Below are positions 1 through 5,607 of a stretch of DNA of 8,712 bases, in pieces. The notes under the pieces were generated by a model. That model was not told where the DNA came from and searched no databases. It saw nothing but the letters and a program-made list of their open reading frames with translations. Made by a program: the position numbers and the translations under genes. Source of the DNA: Actinomycetes bacterium (GTDB lineage Bacteria; Actinomycetota; Actinomycetes; S36-B12; UBA10799); NCBI GenBank assembly GCA_029779995.1, contig JAKOZM010000464.1:1-8712 (forward strand). Reading direction: 5' to 3'. The number at the start of each line of letters is the position of its first letter. Position 1 is the stretch's first letter.

Positions 1-1
1 C

Positions 2-508
2 AACTACGCGCACAAGTCGGAGTTGCGGGAGTCCAAGGACGAGATCGTCTGTGGCCTGATCGTGGCCGGCCTGTCGCATGAGGGGTGGCGGCCGTTCCGG
101 ATCACTGCCGACGCCGACAAGCAGACCATGGGGTTCAAGATCCCCGGCGACGACGTGCTGTCCGCGGTGTACCTGATGGTCGACCGCAGATCCGGCTCGG
201 GTTCGATCAGCCAGACCATGGGCAGCCGCACGGTCATCGGCTTCACCGCCGAGATGCGCAACAAGGTCACGGACCCCGACGACCTCGCGATCATGTGGAA
301 GACCGACTTCGCGAACCTCTTCCGGATGCCCGTGGCCGGTGAGGTGCGCATCAACCACCAGCTCAACACGGTCAACGCCCGTACCTACCACCTGGTCAAC
401 CTCGACGACTACGTCAAAGGCGCCACGGTCGACACCAGCGCGCTGCTGCCCTGGATCGTCCAGCAGGTCAACTCGTTGAAGGAGCAATTGCGACCTTTGA
501 AGAAGTGA
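2..508 (+). CDS. Hypothetical protein, C-terminal part (5' end outside window)
   Basis: The reading frame is open from the first bases of the window, so only the last 168 residues are visible and the true start lies upstream. I do not recognise the family. The visible part is soluble, with no signal peptide or membrane segment. It contains mixed alpha/beta-looking stretches, a Gly/Ser-rich turn (RRSGSGS), a W-K-x-D-F-A-N-L segment near the middle and a Lys-rich C-terminus ending LKK. The alternation of strands followed by a final amphipathic helix loosely recalls small YbjN/CesT-like chaperone folds, but this is only an impression. The stop codon TGA (506-508) overlaps a GTG that could start the next gene, so the two may be co-transcribed. 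An in-frame TTG at 23 is an arbitrary internal codon, since the frame continues upstream of it. Confidence 0.75.
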   Translation, partial: NYAHKSELRESKDEIVCGLIVAGLSHEGWRPFRITADADKQTMGFKIPGDDVLSAVYLMVDRRSGSGSISQTMGSRTVIGFTAEMRNKVTDPDDLAIMWKTDFANLFRMPVAGEVRINHQLNTVNARTYHLVNLDDYVKGATVDTSALLPWIVQQVNSLKEQLRPLKK

Positions 509-516
509 AGGACGGG

Positions 517-522
517 TACCGT
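517..522 (+). promoter_or_regulatory. Candidate -10 element (TACCGT) for a leaderless start at 529
   Basis: TACCGT fits TANNNT and lies exactly six bases before the ATG at 529, so transcription would begin at or next to the A of the ATG. No convincing -35 box is visible. It sits just after the stop of the preceding gene, so this gene may be read both from its own promoter and from upstream. Support comes from the same spacing at three other genes here. Confidence 0.35.
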
Positions 523-528
523 CGGGGT

Positions 529-1221
529 ATGAAGACCCTGATCATCGTGCTGGCTCTGGGTGCTGCACTGCTTCCGCAGAATGTGGCTAGTGCAGCGGAA
601 CCCGCCACGTGTTGGAACGTGCCCTCGGCTGCGACGGCGCCCCAGGGTCCGAAGGTCGACTGCGACAGCCGGCACACGGCCGAACTGCTCGGCCGGGTCC
701 GGGGCACCCGGCTGACCGCCGCAGGGGCGTGGCAGGAGTGTCAGGCCCGCGCTGTGCGCTACGTGGGACAACGCCCGGCGGGCAGTTTCGCTCTGCCCCG
801 CACGGCGCAACTCAGCGTCTACGTCACCCCGAACCGCCGGCAGGCGCTGTGCGTGGGCTTCAACACCAGCGCCCGCGGGACGGTCGTCGGCCGGGTTGGC
901 TCGGTGCGCGATGCCGGTTTGACCCCCCGGGTGTGCCGGCACAACACGTCCTGGAAGCAGCAGGCGTGTGGGTTGGCCACGTCGGTGCCGATGACGAATG
1001 TCGCGTGGCTGTCGACGTCGCCCGGGCAGCGCTACCCGGGCAACCAGCGGGCGCTACGGCTGGCCGGCCAGCAGTGTCTGGCGGTGGCCACGGCACAGGG
1101 ACTGGTGCCGGAGGCGTGGTTCGTCCCCGGCCCCGCGGCCTGGGCGGACGGTAACCGCTTCGCCCAGTGCCAGTTCGTGACGGCCGACGAGACGGACACC
1201 GGATGGTTGCCGATCACGTAG
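529..1221 (+). CDS. Secreted septum-formation-family protein, cysteine-rich
   Basis: The protein has 230 residues from the ATG at 529. Residues 1-22 form a classical signal peptide: a lysine, a hydrophobic core LIIVLALGAALL, then an A-S-A cleavage site before AEPATCW. The exported part holds eight cysteines, enough for four disulfides. Its first half has V-D-C-D-S-R-H-T-A-E-L-L-G, which matches the Cys-x-x-x-His-x-x-E pattern of the actinobacterial septum formation family (PF13845). That family is secreted or membrane-anchored and poorly understood; a direct role in division is not shown here. The second half (roughly RVCRH to QCQF) looks like a related repeat with its own cysteine spacing. 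A GTG at 505, overlapping the previous stop codon as GTGA, would add eight residues. I prefer 529 because it gives a compact signal peptide and a well-placed -10 box. The 3' end overlaps the next gene by 19 bases. Confidence 0.72.
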   Translation: MKTLIIVLALGAALLPQNVASAAEPATCWNVPSAATAPQGPKVDCDSRHTAELLGRVRGTRLTAAGAWQECQARAVRYVGQRPAGSFALPRTAQLSVYVTPNRRQALCVGFNTSARGTVVGRVGSVRDAGLTPRVCRHNTSWKQQACGLATSVPMTNVAWLSTSPGQRYPGNQRALRLAGQQCLAVATAQGLVPEAWFVPGPAAWADGNRFAQCQFVTADETDTGWLPIT

Positions 1222-1628
1222 CCGGGCCCTGGTCGTTGTGGATCACGGCCTCCCACCAACGGCTGGTCGGCGAAAAGCTGTGTGTGCCGTCTGAGCTGTA
1301 CATGCTGCCCGCGGTCGTCCTCTGTCACGACACCGCCGTGGACCCCCTGTTCGTCTACGCCAACGCGGCCGCGCAGAAGCTGTGGGAACGGTCGTGGGAG
1401 CAGTTCATCGGCTGGCCCTCGCGTCTCACGGCGCCCCCGCAGGCCCGGGCCCAACGCGCGGCGGCGCTGGCGGAGGACGGCGTGGTGCGCGGCTACTCCG
1501 GGGTGCGCGTGGCCGCCAGCGGCCGGTTGTTCCGCATCCACGACGCGACGGTCTGGACGGTCAGCGACGACGCCGGTCAGGTCGTCGGGCAGGCCGCCAC
1601 CTTCGCGCGGGTGACCCCGGTCGGTTAG
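1203..1628 (+). CDS. Stand-alone MEKHLA-domain (PAS-like) protein
   Basis: The protein has 141 residues and is almost entirely one MEKHLA domain (PF08670), a PAS-like fold known from the C-termini of plant HD-ZIP III factors and from free-standing bacterial proteins. The landmarks appear in order: W-S-L-W with Q-R-L-V-G (10-23), V-V-L-C-H-D (38-43), V-D-P-L-F-V-Y-A-N (46-54), W-E-Q-F then W-P-S-R-L (65-75), Y-S-G-V-R with S-G-R-L-F-R-I (98-112), A-T-V-W (115-118) and G-Q-A-A-T-F (129-134). No catalytic or output domain is attached, so it may bind a small ligand or a partner protein; the ligand is unknown. The ATG at 1203 overlaps the upstream gene by 19 bases, which suggests translational coupling. 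No strong ribosome binding site is visible. An in-frame upstream start at 1167 would add 12 basic residues lying wholly inside the neighbour, so I reject it. Confidence 0.85.
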   Translation: MVADHVAGPWSLWITASHQRLVGEKLCVPSELYMLPAVVLCHDTAVDPLFVYANAAAQKLWERSWEQFIGWPSRLTAPPQARAQRAAALAEDGVVRGYSGVRVAASGRLFRIHDATVWTVSDDAGQVVGQAATFARVTPVG

Positions 1629-1637
1629 CCAGTACAG

Positions 1638-1654
1638 TCACCCCAGGGCGGTGA
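1638..1654 (+). terminator. Weak hairpin after the MEKHLA gene
   Basis: TCACC (1638-1642) pairs with GGTGA (1650-1654) around a seven-base loop, ten bases after the MEKHLA stop codon. There is no T-run. The right arm also belongs to a perfect 10-bp palindrome, GGTGATCACC (1650-1659), so a protein-binding site is an alternative. The rest of the 148-bp gap to the convergent diguanylate cyclase gene shows nothing else I can support. Confidence 0.3.
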
Positions 1655-1776
1655 TCACCCCAACCCGGGCAACGGCGAGGAGATGGGCATTCGTTGCGGC
1701 AACACGCCGCGCCGATTCCCACCAAGTGCCCAATTGCGGCATGGCCCGGTCCTCGCTGCTGGCCTGACGGCCCGAC

Positions 1777-4173
1777 TCAGCGTTCCCGCGCGACGACCCG
1801 GTTGCGACCGGAGCGTTTGGCGTCGTACATGGCGCGGTCGGCGCGGGCGATCACGGTGTCCACATCCTCACCGGGGAACCCCAGCGTCACCCCGATGCTC
1901 ACCGTCGACTGTGCCCCCTCGCGCGCAATCGCCTCGCGCAGCATCTCGCAGACCCGCACGGCGCGGGTGGTGGTGTGCACGCCGGGCAGGACCACGAGGA
2001 TCTCGTCGCCACCCATCCGGGCCACCAGATCGCCCTCGCGGGCACGTGAGCGGATGCGGGCGGCCGCCTCCCGCAGCCAGTCGTCGCCGACCGCATGCCC
2101 GAAGGTGTCGTTGATGGTCTTGAAGTCGTCGAGATCGCAGAACGCCACGGCGGTGGGGTAGGGGCGGTCCTTCACCAGCAGCATGTTCAAGCGGCCCAGC
2201 GCCTCGTCGCGGTTGGGTAGCCCGGTCAGGTTGTCGGTGCGCGCTCGCCGGTCGAGTTCGGCCATGGCACGCATCTCGGTGTGGACGTCCCGGCACCCGC
2301 CCACCAGCACTGTGCCGGCTTCGTCCTCGACGGGGTGGATGGTGGCCTCCAGCCAGCGCGTCTGCCCACCGGTCTCGTCGACGCGGAACCGCACGGTTGC
2401 CCGCCCGGTCAGCAGCGCCTCCTCGACAGCTGCGTCCACGGCTTCGTGGTCGCCGACGTGTACCAGCTCGTCGATGTCGCGGCCGATCAGCCGCTCGGCG
2501 TCGTACCCGAGTACCCGCTGCACGCCGCCGGACAGCCACTGGATCGTGCCGTCGAGGTCGATGCGGTAGACCACGTCGCTGGCGTTCTCCGCCAACAGCC
2601 GGTAATGCGCCCGCGATTCCGCCAGGGCCTCCTCGGCCGCCACCCGCGCGGTGACGTCGCGCACGGTGATGCTCATGGTCTCGCCGACCCGGACCCCGCG
2701 CAGGTCGAACAGCCGGAATCGGGCCGGATCCGCCGGGTCGATCAGCGGCAGCGCATCGCGGATCAGCGGCTGACCGGACTCGAAGGCCTCGGCGTAGAGT
2801 GACACGATCTCCTGCTGGTCGGGCACCAGCTCCAGCATGCGGCTGCCGATGAACTGCTCGCGGGTGAAGCCCGCGTGGGCCAGCGCCGCATCATTGACGT
2901 CCACGTGTTCGAAGTCGACGATGGCACCGTCCTGGTCGCGAACCGCGGCGATCATGAAGTACGGGTCGAGCATGGCGTCCATGATCGACCGCAGCCGCTG
3001 CCGGTCGGCCTGCGCCACGGCCTGGGTCGCGGCGAGCGCTTGCTCGGCACGGACCTGCGCGTCGATGTCCGCGAAGCTGCTGATCCTGCTCCGGGCCCTG
3101 CCGTCGTTGGTGAATTGGGTGCGCCCCACATGCAGCATCCACTTGTAGCTGCCGTCGGCACACAGCACCCGCCGCCGGGCGCTGCTCTGCTGGCCGGCGT
3201 CGATGAGCTCGCGGGCCAAGCGGGCGCTGGGGTGATCGTCGGGATGCAGGAAGTCCAGAGCCGAACGGCCGATCACTTGCTCAGGCTGCCAGCCCAGCAC
3301 CCGGGTCATGGACGCTGAGACCCAGGCGATGGTCCCCTGGCTGCCGACCGTACGCAGCAGGAAGTCGCTGGACTCCTCGACCAGCAGCCGGTACTGCTCC
3401 TCGGAGGCACGCAGGGCCTGCTCGGCCTTGAGCTGGGCGGTGACGTCCACGATCTGCGTGACGAAATGGGCCACCGCGCCCGCCTCGTCGCGCACGCAGG
3501 CAACCGAGAGGTCCCCCCAGACCACCGTTGCGTCGGGCCGGATGAAACGTTTGCGCAGGAAGTAGTTCTCGATCCGTCCGGCCAGCACGTCGCCGACCAG
3601 GGCGAGGTCCACCTCGAGATCCTCGGGATGGGTCAGGGTCTGCCAGGACGTGGCGCGCAGCGTGTCGGCATCGCGGCCGAGCAGCTCGCACAGGGCGGCG
3701 TTGACCGTCTCGAACGTCCCGTCTGGGGCGACCAGGCACATGGCGATGGCGGAGTGCGTCATGGCGTTGCGGAAGCGTGCCTCGGACTCGCGCAGCGACG
3801 TCTCCATCGCGCGCCGCTGGCTGATGTCGCGGGCGATCCCCTCCACGACGCGCGAGCCGTCCGCCCGCTCCTGGATCGTGTACCAGTGTTCGAGGGTCAC
3901 GAACCCGTCGGTCTTGTGCTGCCAGCGCAGCTCCAGGCGCCCGACGCTGCCGGGCGGCTGCTGCAACGCGGCCCGCAACGTGTCCTCATCGCGAGGATCG
4001 ACCGTCGTGAACAGGCCGGCCAGGTCGACCAGCGACTCTGCGCTGGAGTAACCCAGGACGCCGGCGATGCTCTCGGACATGAACTCGACGTGTGCGACGG
4101 GTTGGAGTTGCAGCAGGTAGAAGGCGTCGCCGGTCATTGCGGACACATTGCGGAACCAGTCGCTATCGGGCAC
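1777..4173 (-). CDS. Multi-PAS diguanylate cyclase (PAS x5-GGDEF)
   Basis: This 798-residue soluble sensor protein should make cyclic di-GMP from two GTP. Five PAS-type units occur at about residues 10-120, 130-250, 255-380, 395-515 and 520-640. Several end in the usual PAC-to-linker pattern (RDISQRR, VDVTAQLKAEQAL, RDVTARVAAEEAL), and the linkers look like short coiled coils. The GGDEF domain spans about 640-798. It has D-N-L-T-G-L-P-N-R (647-655), F-C-D-L-D-D-F-K-T-I-N-D (678-689), the active-site motif as GGDEI (721-725), and an RxxD product-inhibition site REGD (712-715) exactly five residues before it. It therefore looks both active and feedback-controlled. There is no EAL or HD-GYP domain and no membrane segment, so the signal should be cytoplasmic, for example a ligand, heme or flavin bound by a PAS unit. 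The start is GTG at 4173, set by an excellent AAGGAGGT eight bases upstream. It is convergent with the MEKHLA gene. Confidence 0.93.
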   Translation of the reverse strand: MPDSDWFRNVSAMTGDAFYLLQLQPVAHVEFMSESIAGVLGYSSAESLVDLAGLFTTVDPRDEDTLRAALQQPPGSVGRLELRWQHKTDGFVTLEHWYTIQERADGSRVVEGIARDISQRRAMETSLRESEARFRNAMTHSAIAMCLVAPDGTFETVNAALCELLGRDADTLRATSWQTLTHPEDLEVDLALVGDVLAGRIENYFLRKRFIRPDATVVWGDLSVACVRDEAGAVAHFVTQIVDVTAQLKAEQALRASEEQYRLLVEESSDFLLRTVGSQGTIAWVSASMTRVLGWQPEQVIGRSALDFLHPDDHPSARLARELIDAGQQSSARRRVLCADGSYKWMLHVGRTQFTNDGRARSRISSFADIDAQVRAEQALAATQAVAQADRQRLRSIMDAMLDPYFMIAAVRDQDGAIVDFEHVDVNDAALAHAGFTREQFIGSRMLELVPDQQEIVSLYAEAFESGQPLIRDALPLIDPADPARFRLFDLRGVRVGETMSITVRDVTARVAAEEALAESRAHYRLLAENASDVVYRIDLDGTIQWLSGGVQRVLGYDAERLIGRDIDELVHVGDHEAVDAAVEEALLTGRATVRFRVDETGGQTRWLEATIHPVEDEAGTVLVGGCRDVHTEMRAMAELDRRARTDNLTGLPNRDEALGRLNMLLVKDRPYPTAVAFCDLDDFKTINDTFGHAVGDDWLREAAARIRSRAREGDLVARMGGDEILVVLPGVHTTTRAVRVCEMLREAIAREGAQSTVSIGVTLGFPGEDVDTVIARADRAMYDAKRSGRNRVVARER

Positions 4174-4181
4174 GACGCCGG

Positions 4182-4189
4182 ACCTCCTT
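4182..4189 (-). promoter_or_regulatory. Strong ribosome binding site AAGGAGGT
   Basis: On the minus strand AAGGAGGT lies eight bases before the GTG at 4173. It fixes the GTG as the start of the diguanylate cyclase gene and is the best Shine-Dalgarno sequence in the window. Confidence 0.85.
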
Positions 4190-4201
4190 CCCCGTGGGTG
4201 C

Positions 4202-4207
4202 AGTGTA
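4202..4207 (-). promoter_or_regulatory. Candidate -10 element (TACACT) for the diguanylate cyclase gene
   Basis: On the minus strand TACACT fits TANNNT and would place the transcript start near 4195, giving a leader of about 22 bases that just includes the strong ribosome binding site. No clear -35 hexamer is present at the expected spacing. Confidence 0.35.
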
Positions 4208-4242
4208 GAACGATCGATTGGCCAAGTACCGGCTGGAGGGGA

Positions 4243-4277
4243 GCTGGCTACGTGTTGGTCCCCACGTGTTGGCCAGC
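4243..4277. repeat. Inverted repeat with nested ACGTGTTGG direct repeats
   Basis: Outer arms GCTGGC (4243-4248) and GCCAGC (4272-4277) enclose inner arms ACGTG (4250-4254) and CACGT (4263-4267). The nonamer ACGTGTTGG occurs twice (4250-4258 and 4264-4272), 14 bases apart. The element lies in the 192-bp gap downstream of the PPOX gene and upstream of the diguanylate cyclase promoter. It could be a transcription terminator for the sodX-PPOX unit, although there is no T-run, or an operator for the cyclase gene. Confidence 0.5.
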
Positions 4278-4365
4278 AATGGGCGGAAGGTGCGAATTTT
4301 CACGGCGTGTCGCAACAACAACTGCCGAATTGCTCACGGGGGACGCTGCGGACACCCCAACGCGT

Positions 4366-4752
4366 TCAGCCCAGCGTGATCTGGATGCCGACCCGCTGTT
4401 CCTCGCCGCGGCCCACCAGCCGTCGTACGCTGCCCATCAGCCCGAAAACCCGCGCCATCAGCCCGTATTTCCGGCTGATCAACGTGTTCACCCGGTCGGT
4501 CCCGAGGTCGTCCAGCAGGGTGGCCGTGGCGTCGACGTAGTCACCGCTGACATTGCCGCGCATGTCACACGGCGCGATCTGGGCCCGCGATGAGTTCCGC
4601 AGACGTTTCGCCTTGCCAGACCCGGCATCGGTGATCACGTACAACCTGTCCCCCTCCCGGGCCACCCAGACGGGGGTCGCAACCTTGCTGCCGTCCTTCT
4701 TGAAGGTGGCCAGGCTTATGTATTTCTCCTTGGCGAAGTCATCGATGTGCAC
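4366..4752 (-). CDS. PPOX-class, probably F420-dependent oxidoreductase (Rv2061-like)
   Basis: This 128-residue split-barrel flavin/deazaflavin-binding protein matches the pyridoxamine-5'-phosphate-oxidase-like family, in particular the Rv2061-type subgroup annotated as F420-dependent. Visible landmarks are K-Y-I-S-L-A-T-F-K-K-D-G (10-21), T-P-V-W-V-A (26-31), D-R-L-Y-V (35-39), G-K-A-K-R-L-R-N (46-53, typical of the cofactor phosphate-binding region) and A-P-C-D-M-R-G (60-66). A basic C-terminal third with R-K-Y-G-L-M follows. The substrate cannot be told from the sequence, and the F420 preference is inferred from the subgroup. The start is GTG at 4752, preceded by GCGGGG. It lies ten bases after the sodX stop codon with no room for a separate promoter, so the two genes are probably co-transcribed. 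Length is normal for the subgroup. Confidence 0.85.
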   Translation of the reverse strand: MHIDDFAKEKYISLATFKKDGSKVATPVWVAREGDRLYVITDAGSGKAKRLRNSSRAQIAPCDMRGNVSGDYVDATATLLDDLGTDRVNTLISRKYGLMARVFGLMGSVRRLVGRGEEQRVGIQITLG

Positions 4753-4762
4753 CCCCGCATCG

Positions 4763-5083
4763 TCACATGAACCGCCTGGGGATGGCGACCACGACCCGGT
4801 AGGTGCCGCGCGTGGGAACGTCGCCGAACGTCCGCGAGTCGGTGCCGCGCGGGTTGTCGGAGAGCACCGTCATGGTCCCGTCGGCATGCACCGCGGCCAC
4901 CCGCTTCACCAGCCAGAAGTCGGGTCGCTCGGGATGCGGCAAGCAGCGAACCTGCCCGACGCGAACAGGTCCATACCCCGTGGTCAGCAACCCCTGCCCA
5001 GCCACCAGCGTGGGTTGCATGGAGGTGTCCGCGACGACAAATCTGCGCAGGATTCGATCCAATTGCCCCTTCATGGACGCCAC
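4763..5083 (-). CDS. sodX: Nickel superoxide dismutase maturation protease SodX (S26 family)
   Basis: This small signal-peptidase-like serine protease is expected to remove the N-terminal extension of the SodN precursor so that His1 becomes free to bind nickel. From the chosen GTG (106 residues) the nucleophile motif S-M-Q-P-T-L starts at Ser21. The general-base Lys60 lies in W-L-V-K-R-V, and D-N-P-R-G-T-D-S-R (C-terminal half) matches the S26 box with a conserved Asp. No membrane anchor is visible, so it probably acts in the cytoplasm. The start is uncertain. GTG at 5083 sits exactly six bases after a TACAAT box; ATG at 5074 gives 103 residues; ATG at 5104 gives 113 but would place the TACAAT inside the coding region. 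The gene is divergent from sodN with about 45 bases between the starts, and the PPOX gene follows ten bases later. Confidence 0.88.
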   Translation of the reverse strand: MASMKGQLDRILRRFVVADTSMQPTLVAGQGLLTTGYGPVRVGQVRCLPHPERPDFWLVKRVAAVHADGTMTVLSDNPRGTDSRTFGDVPTRGTYRVVVAIPRRFM

Positions 5084-5089
5084 CGCAAG

Positions 5090-5095
5090 ATTGTA
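5090..5095 (-). promoter_or_regulatory. Candidate -10 element (TACAAT) of sodX
   Basis: On the minus strand TACAAT is one mismatch from the consensus TATAAT and is followed by six bases and a GTG, which predicts a leaderless sodX mRNA. The divergent sodN promoter must overlap it: TAGGGT on the plus strand (5094-5099) is a possible, weaker sodN -10 box. Confidence 0.45.
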
Positions 5096-5116
5096 GGGTC
5101 GCATCAGGACCTAGAG

Positions 5117-5122
5117 AAGGAG
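5117..5122 (+). promoter_or_regulatory. Ribosome binding site AAGGAG of sodN
   Basis: AAGGAG lies six bases before the ATG at 5129 and decides that start against the much longer open frame upstream, which is antisense to sodX and the PPOX gene. Confidence 0.8.
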
Positions 5123-5128
5123 TTGCCC

Positions 5129-5551
5129 ATGCTCGGAAGGCTGTTCGCATCCGCGACCGTCGCCCACGCTCACTGTGACCTGTACTGCGGGGTCTATGAC
5201 CCGGCGCAGGCGAAGATCGAGGCACTGTCGGTGGTCAAGACCGCCAAGAAGTACCACGAGAGCGACGATGAGGTGTTCCGTCAGCGCGCTGTCATCATCA
5301 AGGAGCAGCGGGCCGAGGAGACCAAGCACCACCTGATGGTCCTGTGGGCCGACTTCTTCGCCCCCGACCACTTCGCGGCGTTCCCGAACCTGCACGAGCT
5401 GTTCTGGAAGGCGATCCATCAGGCCGGCGAGGCCAAGAAGAGCATGGATCCGGCGGTGGGGGAGCAGCTGGTCGCCTACATCGACGAGATCGCCGACATC
5501 TTCTGGCAGACCGACAAGGCCAAGCAGATGGGCGTCTACCCACCTGCTTAA
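5129..5551 (+). CDS. sodN: Nickel-containing superoxide dismutase precursor
   Basis: The 140-residue precursor of the cytoplasmic NiSOD converts superoxide to oxygen and hydrogen peroxide. Residues 1-14 (MLGRLFASATVAHA) are the extension removed by SodX; the mature protein starts at His15 with H-C-D-L-Y-C-G-V-Y-D-P. In mature numbering the nickel ligands His1, Cys2 and Cys6 are all present, as are Tyr9 and the second-sphere residues Glu17 and Arg47. The rest reads as the usual four-helix bundle, including K-E-Q-R-A-E and K-H-H-L-x-V-L-W. Residue 5, Pro in the classical hook HCDLPCGVY, is Tyr here (codon TAC); the change needs more than one base, so a simple sequencing slip is unlikely. The C-terminus runs about nine residues past the Streptomyces form as I remember it (KQMGVYPPA). 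The start is supported by AAGGAG. It is divergent from its maturase and ends in a strong hairpin. Confidence 0.96.
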   Translation: MLGRLFASATVAHAHCDLYCGVYDPAQAKIEALSVVKTAKKYHESDDEVFRQRAVIIKEQRAEETKHHLMVLWADFFAPDHFAAFPNLHELFWKAIHQAGEAKKSMDPAVGEQLVAYIDEIADIFWQTDKAKQMGVYPPA

Positions 5552-5558
5552 GCGCAAC

Positions 5559-5600
5559 GAACGAGGGGCCGTCGGCGAATGTGCCGACGGCCCCTCGTTC
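5559..5600. terminator. Bidirectional terminator, perfect 18-bp stem
   Basis: GAACGAGGGGCCGTCGGC (5559-5576) and its exact reverse complement (5583-5600) flank a six-base loop. The hairpin starts seven bases after the sodN stop and lies eight bases from the stop of the convergent helicase gene, filling almost the whole 56-bp gap. T-runs are short (TTCTT on the plus side), as is common for high-GC actinobacterial terminators. Confidence 0.88.
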
Positions 5601-5607
5601 TTACGCC

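Noticed and set aside
409..942. Minus-strand open frame of 177 codons
   Set aside because: Antisense to the first two plus-strand genes, low-complexity translation, no start signal.
1683..2161. Plus-strand frames over the end of the diguanylate cyclase gene
   Set aside because: Arg/Pro/Ser-rich translations antisense to the GGDEF domain; no support as genes.
3466..4593. Long plus-strand open frame of 375 codons
   Set aside because: It is antisense to the well-supported diguanylate cyclase and PPOX genes, has a composition typical of a GC-rich shadow frame and no recognisable domain.
4553..5128. Long upstream extension of the sodN frame
   Set aside because: The frame is open but antisense to sodX and the PPOX gene. 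The 14-residue NiSOD extension and the AAGGAG fix the start at 5129.
4716..5225. Minus-strand frame overlapping sodX and sodN
   Set aside because: Shadow frame of both genes; the S26 protease motifs are in another frame.
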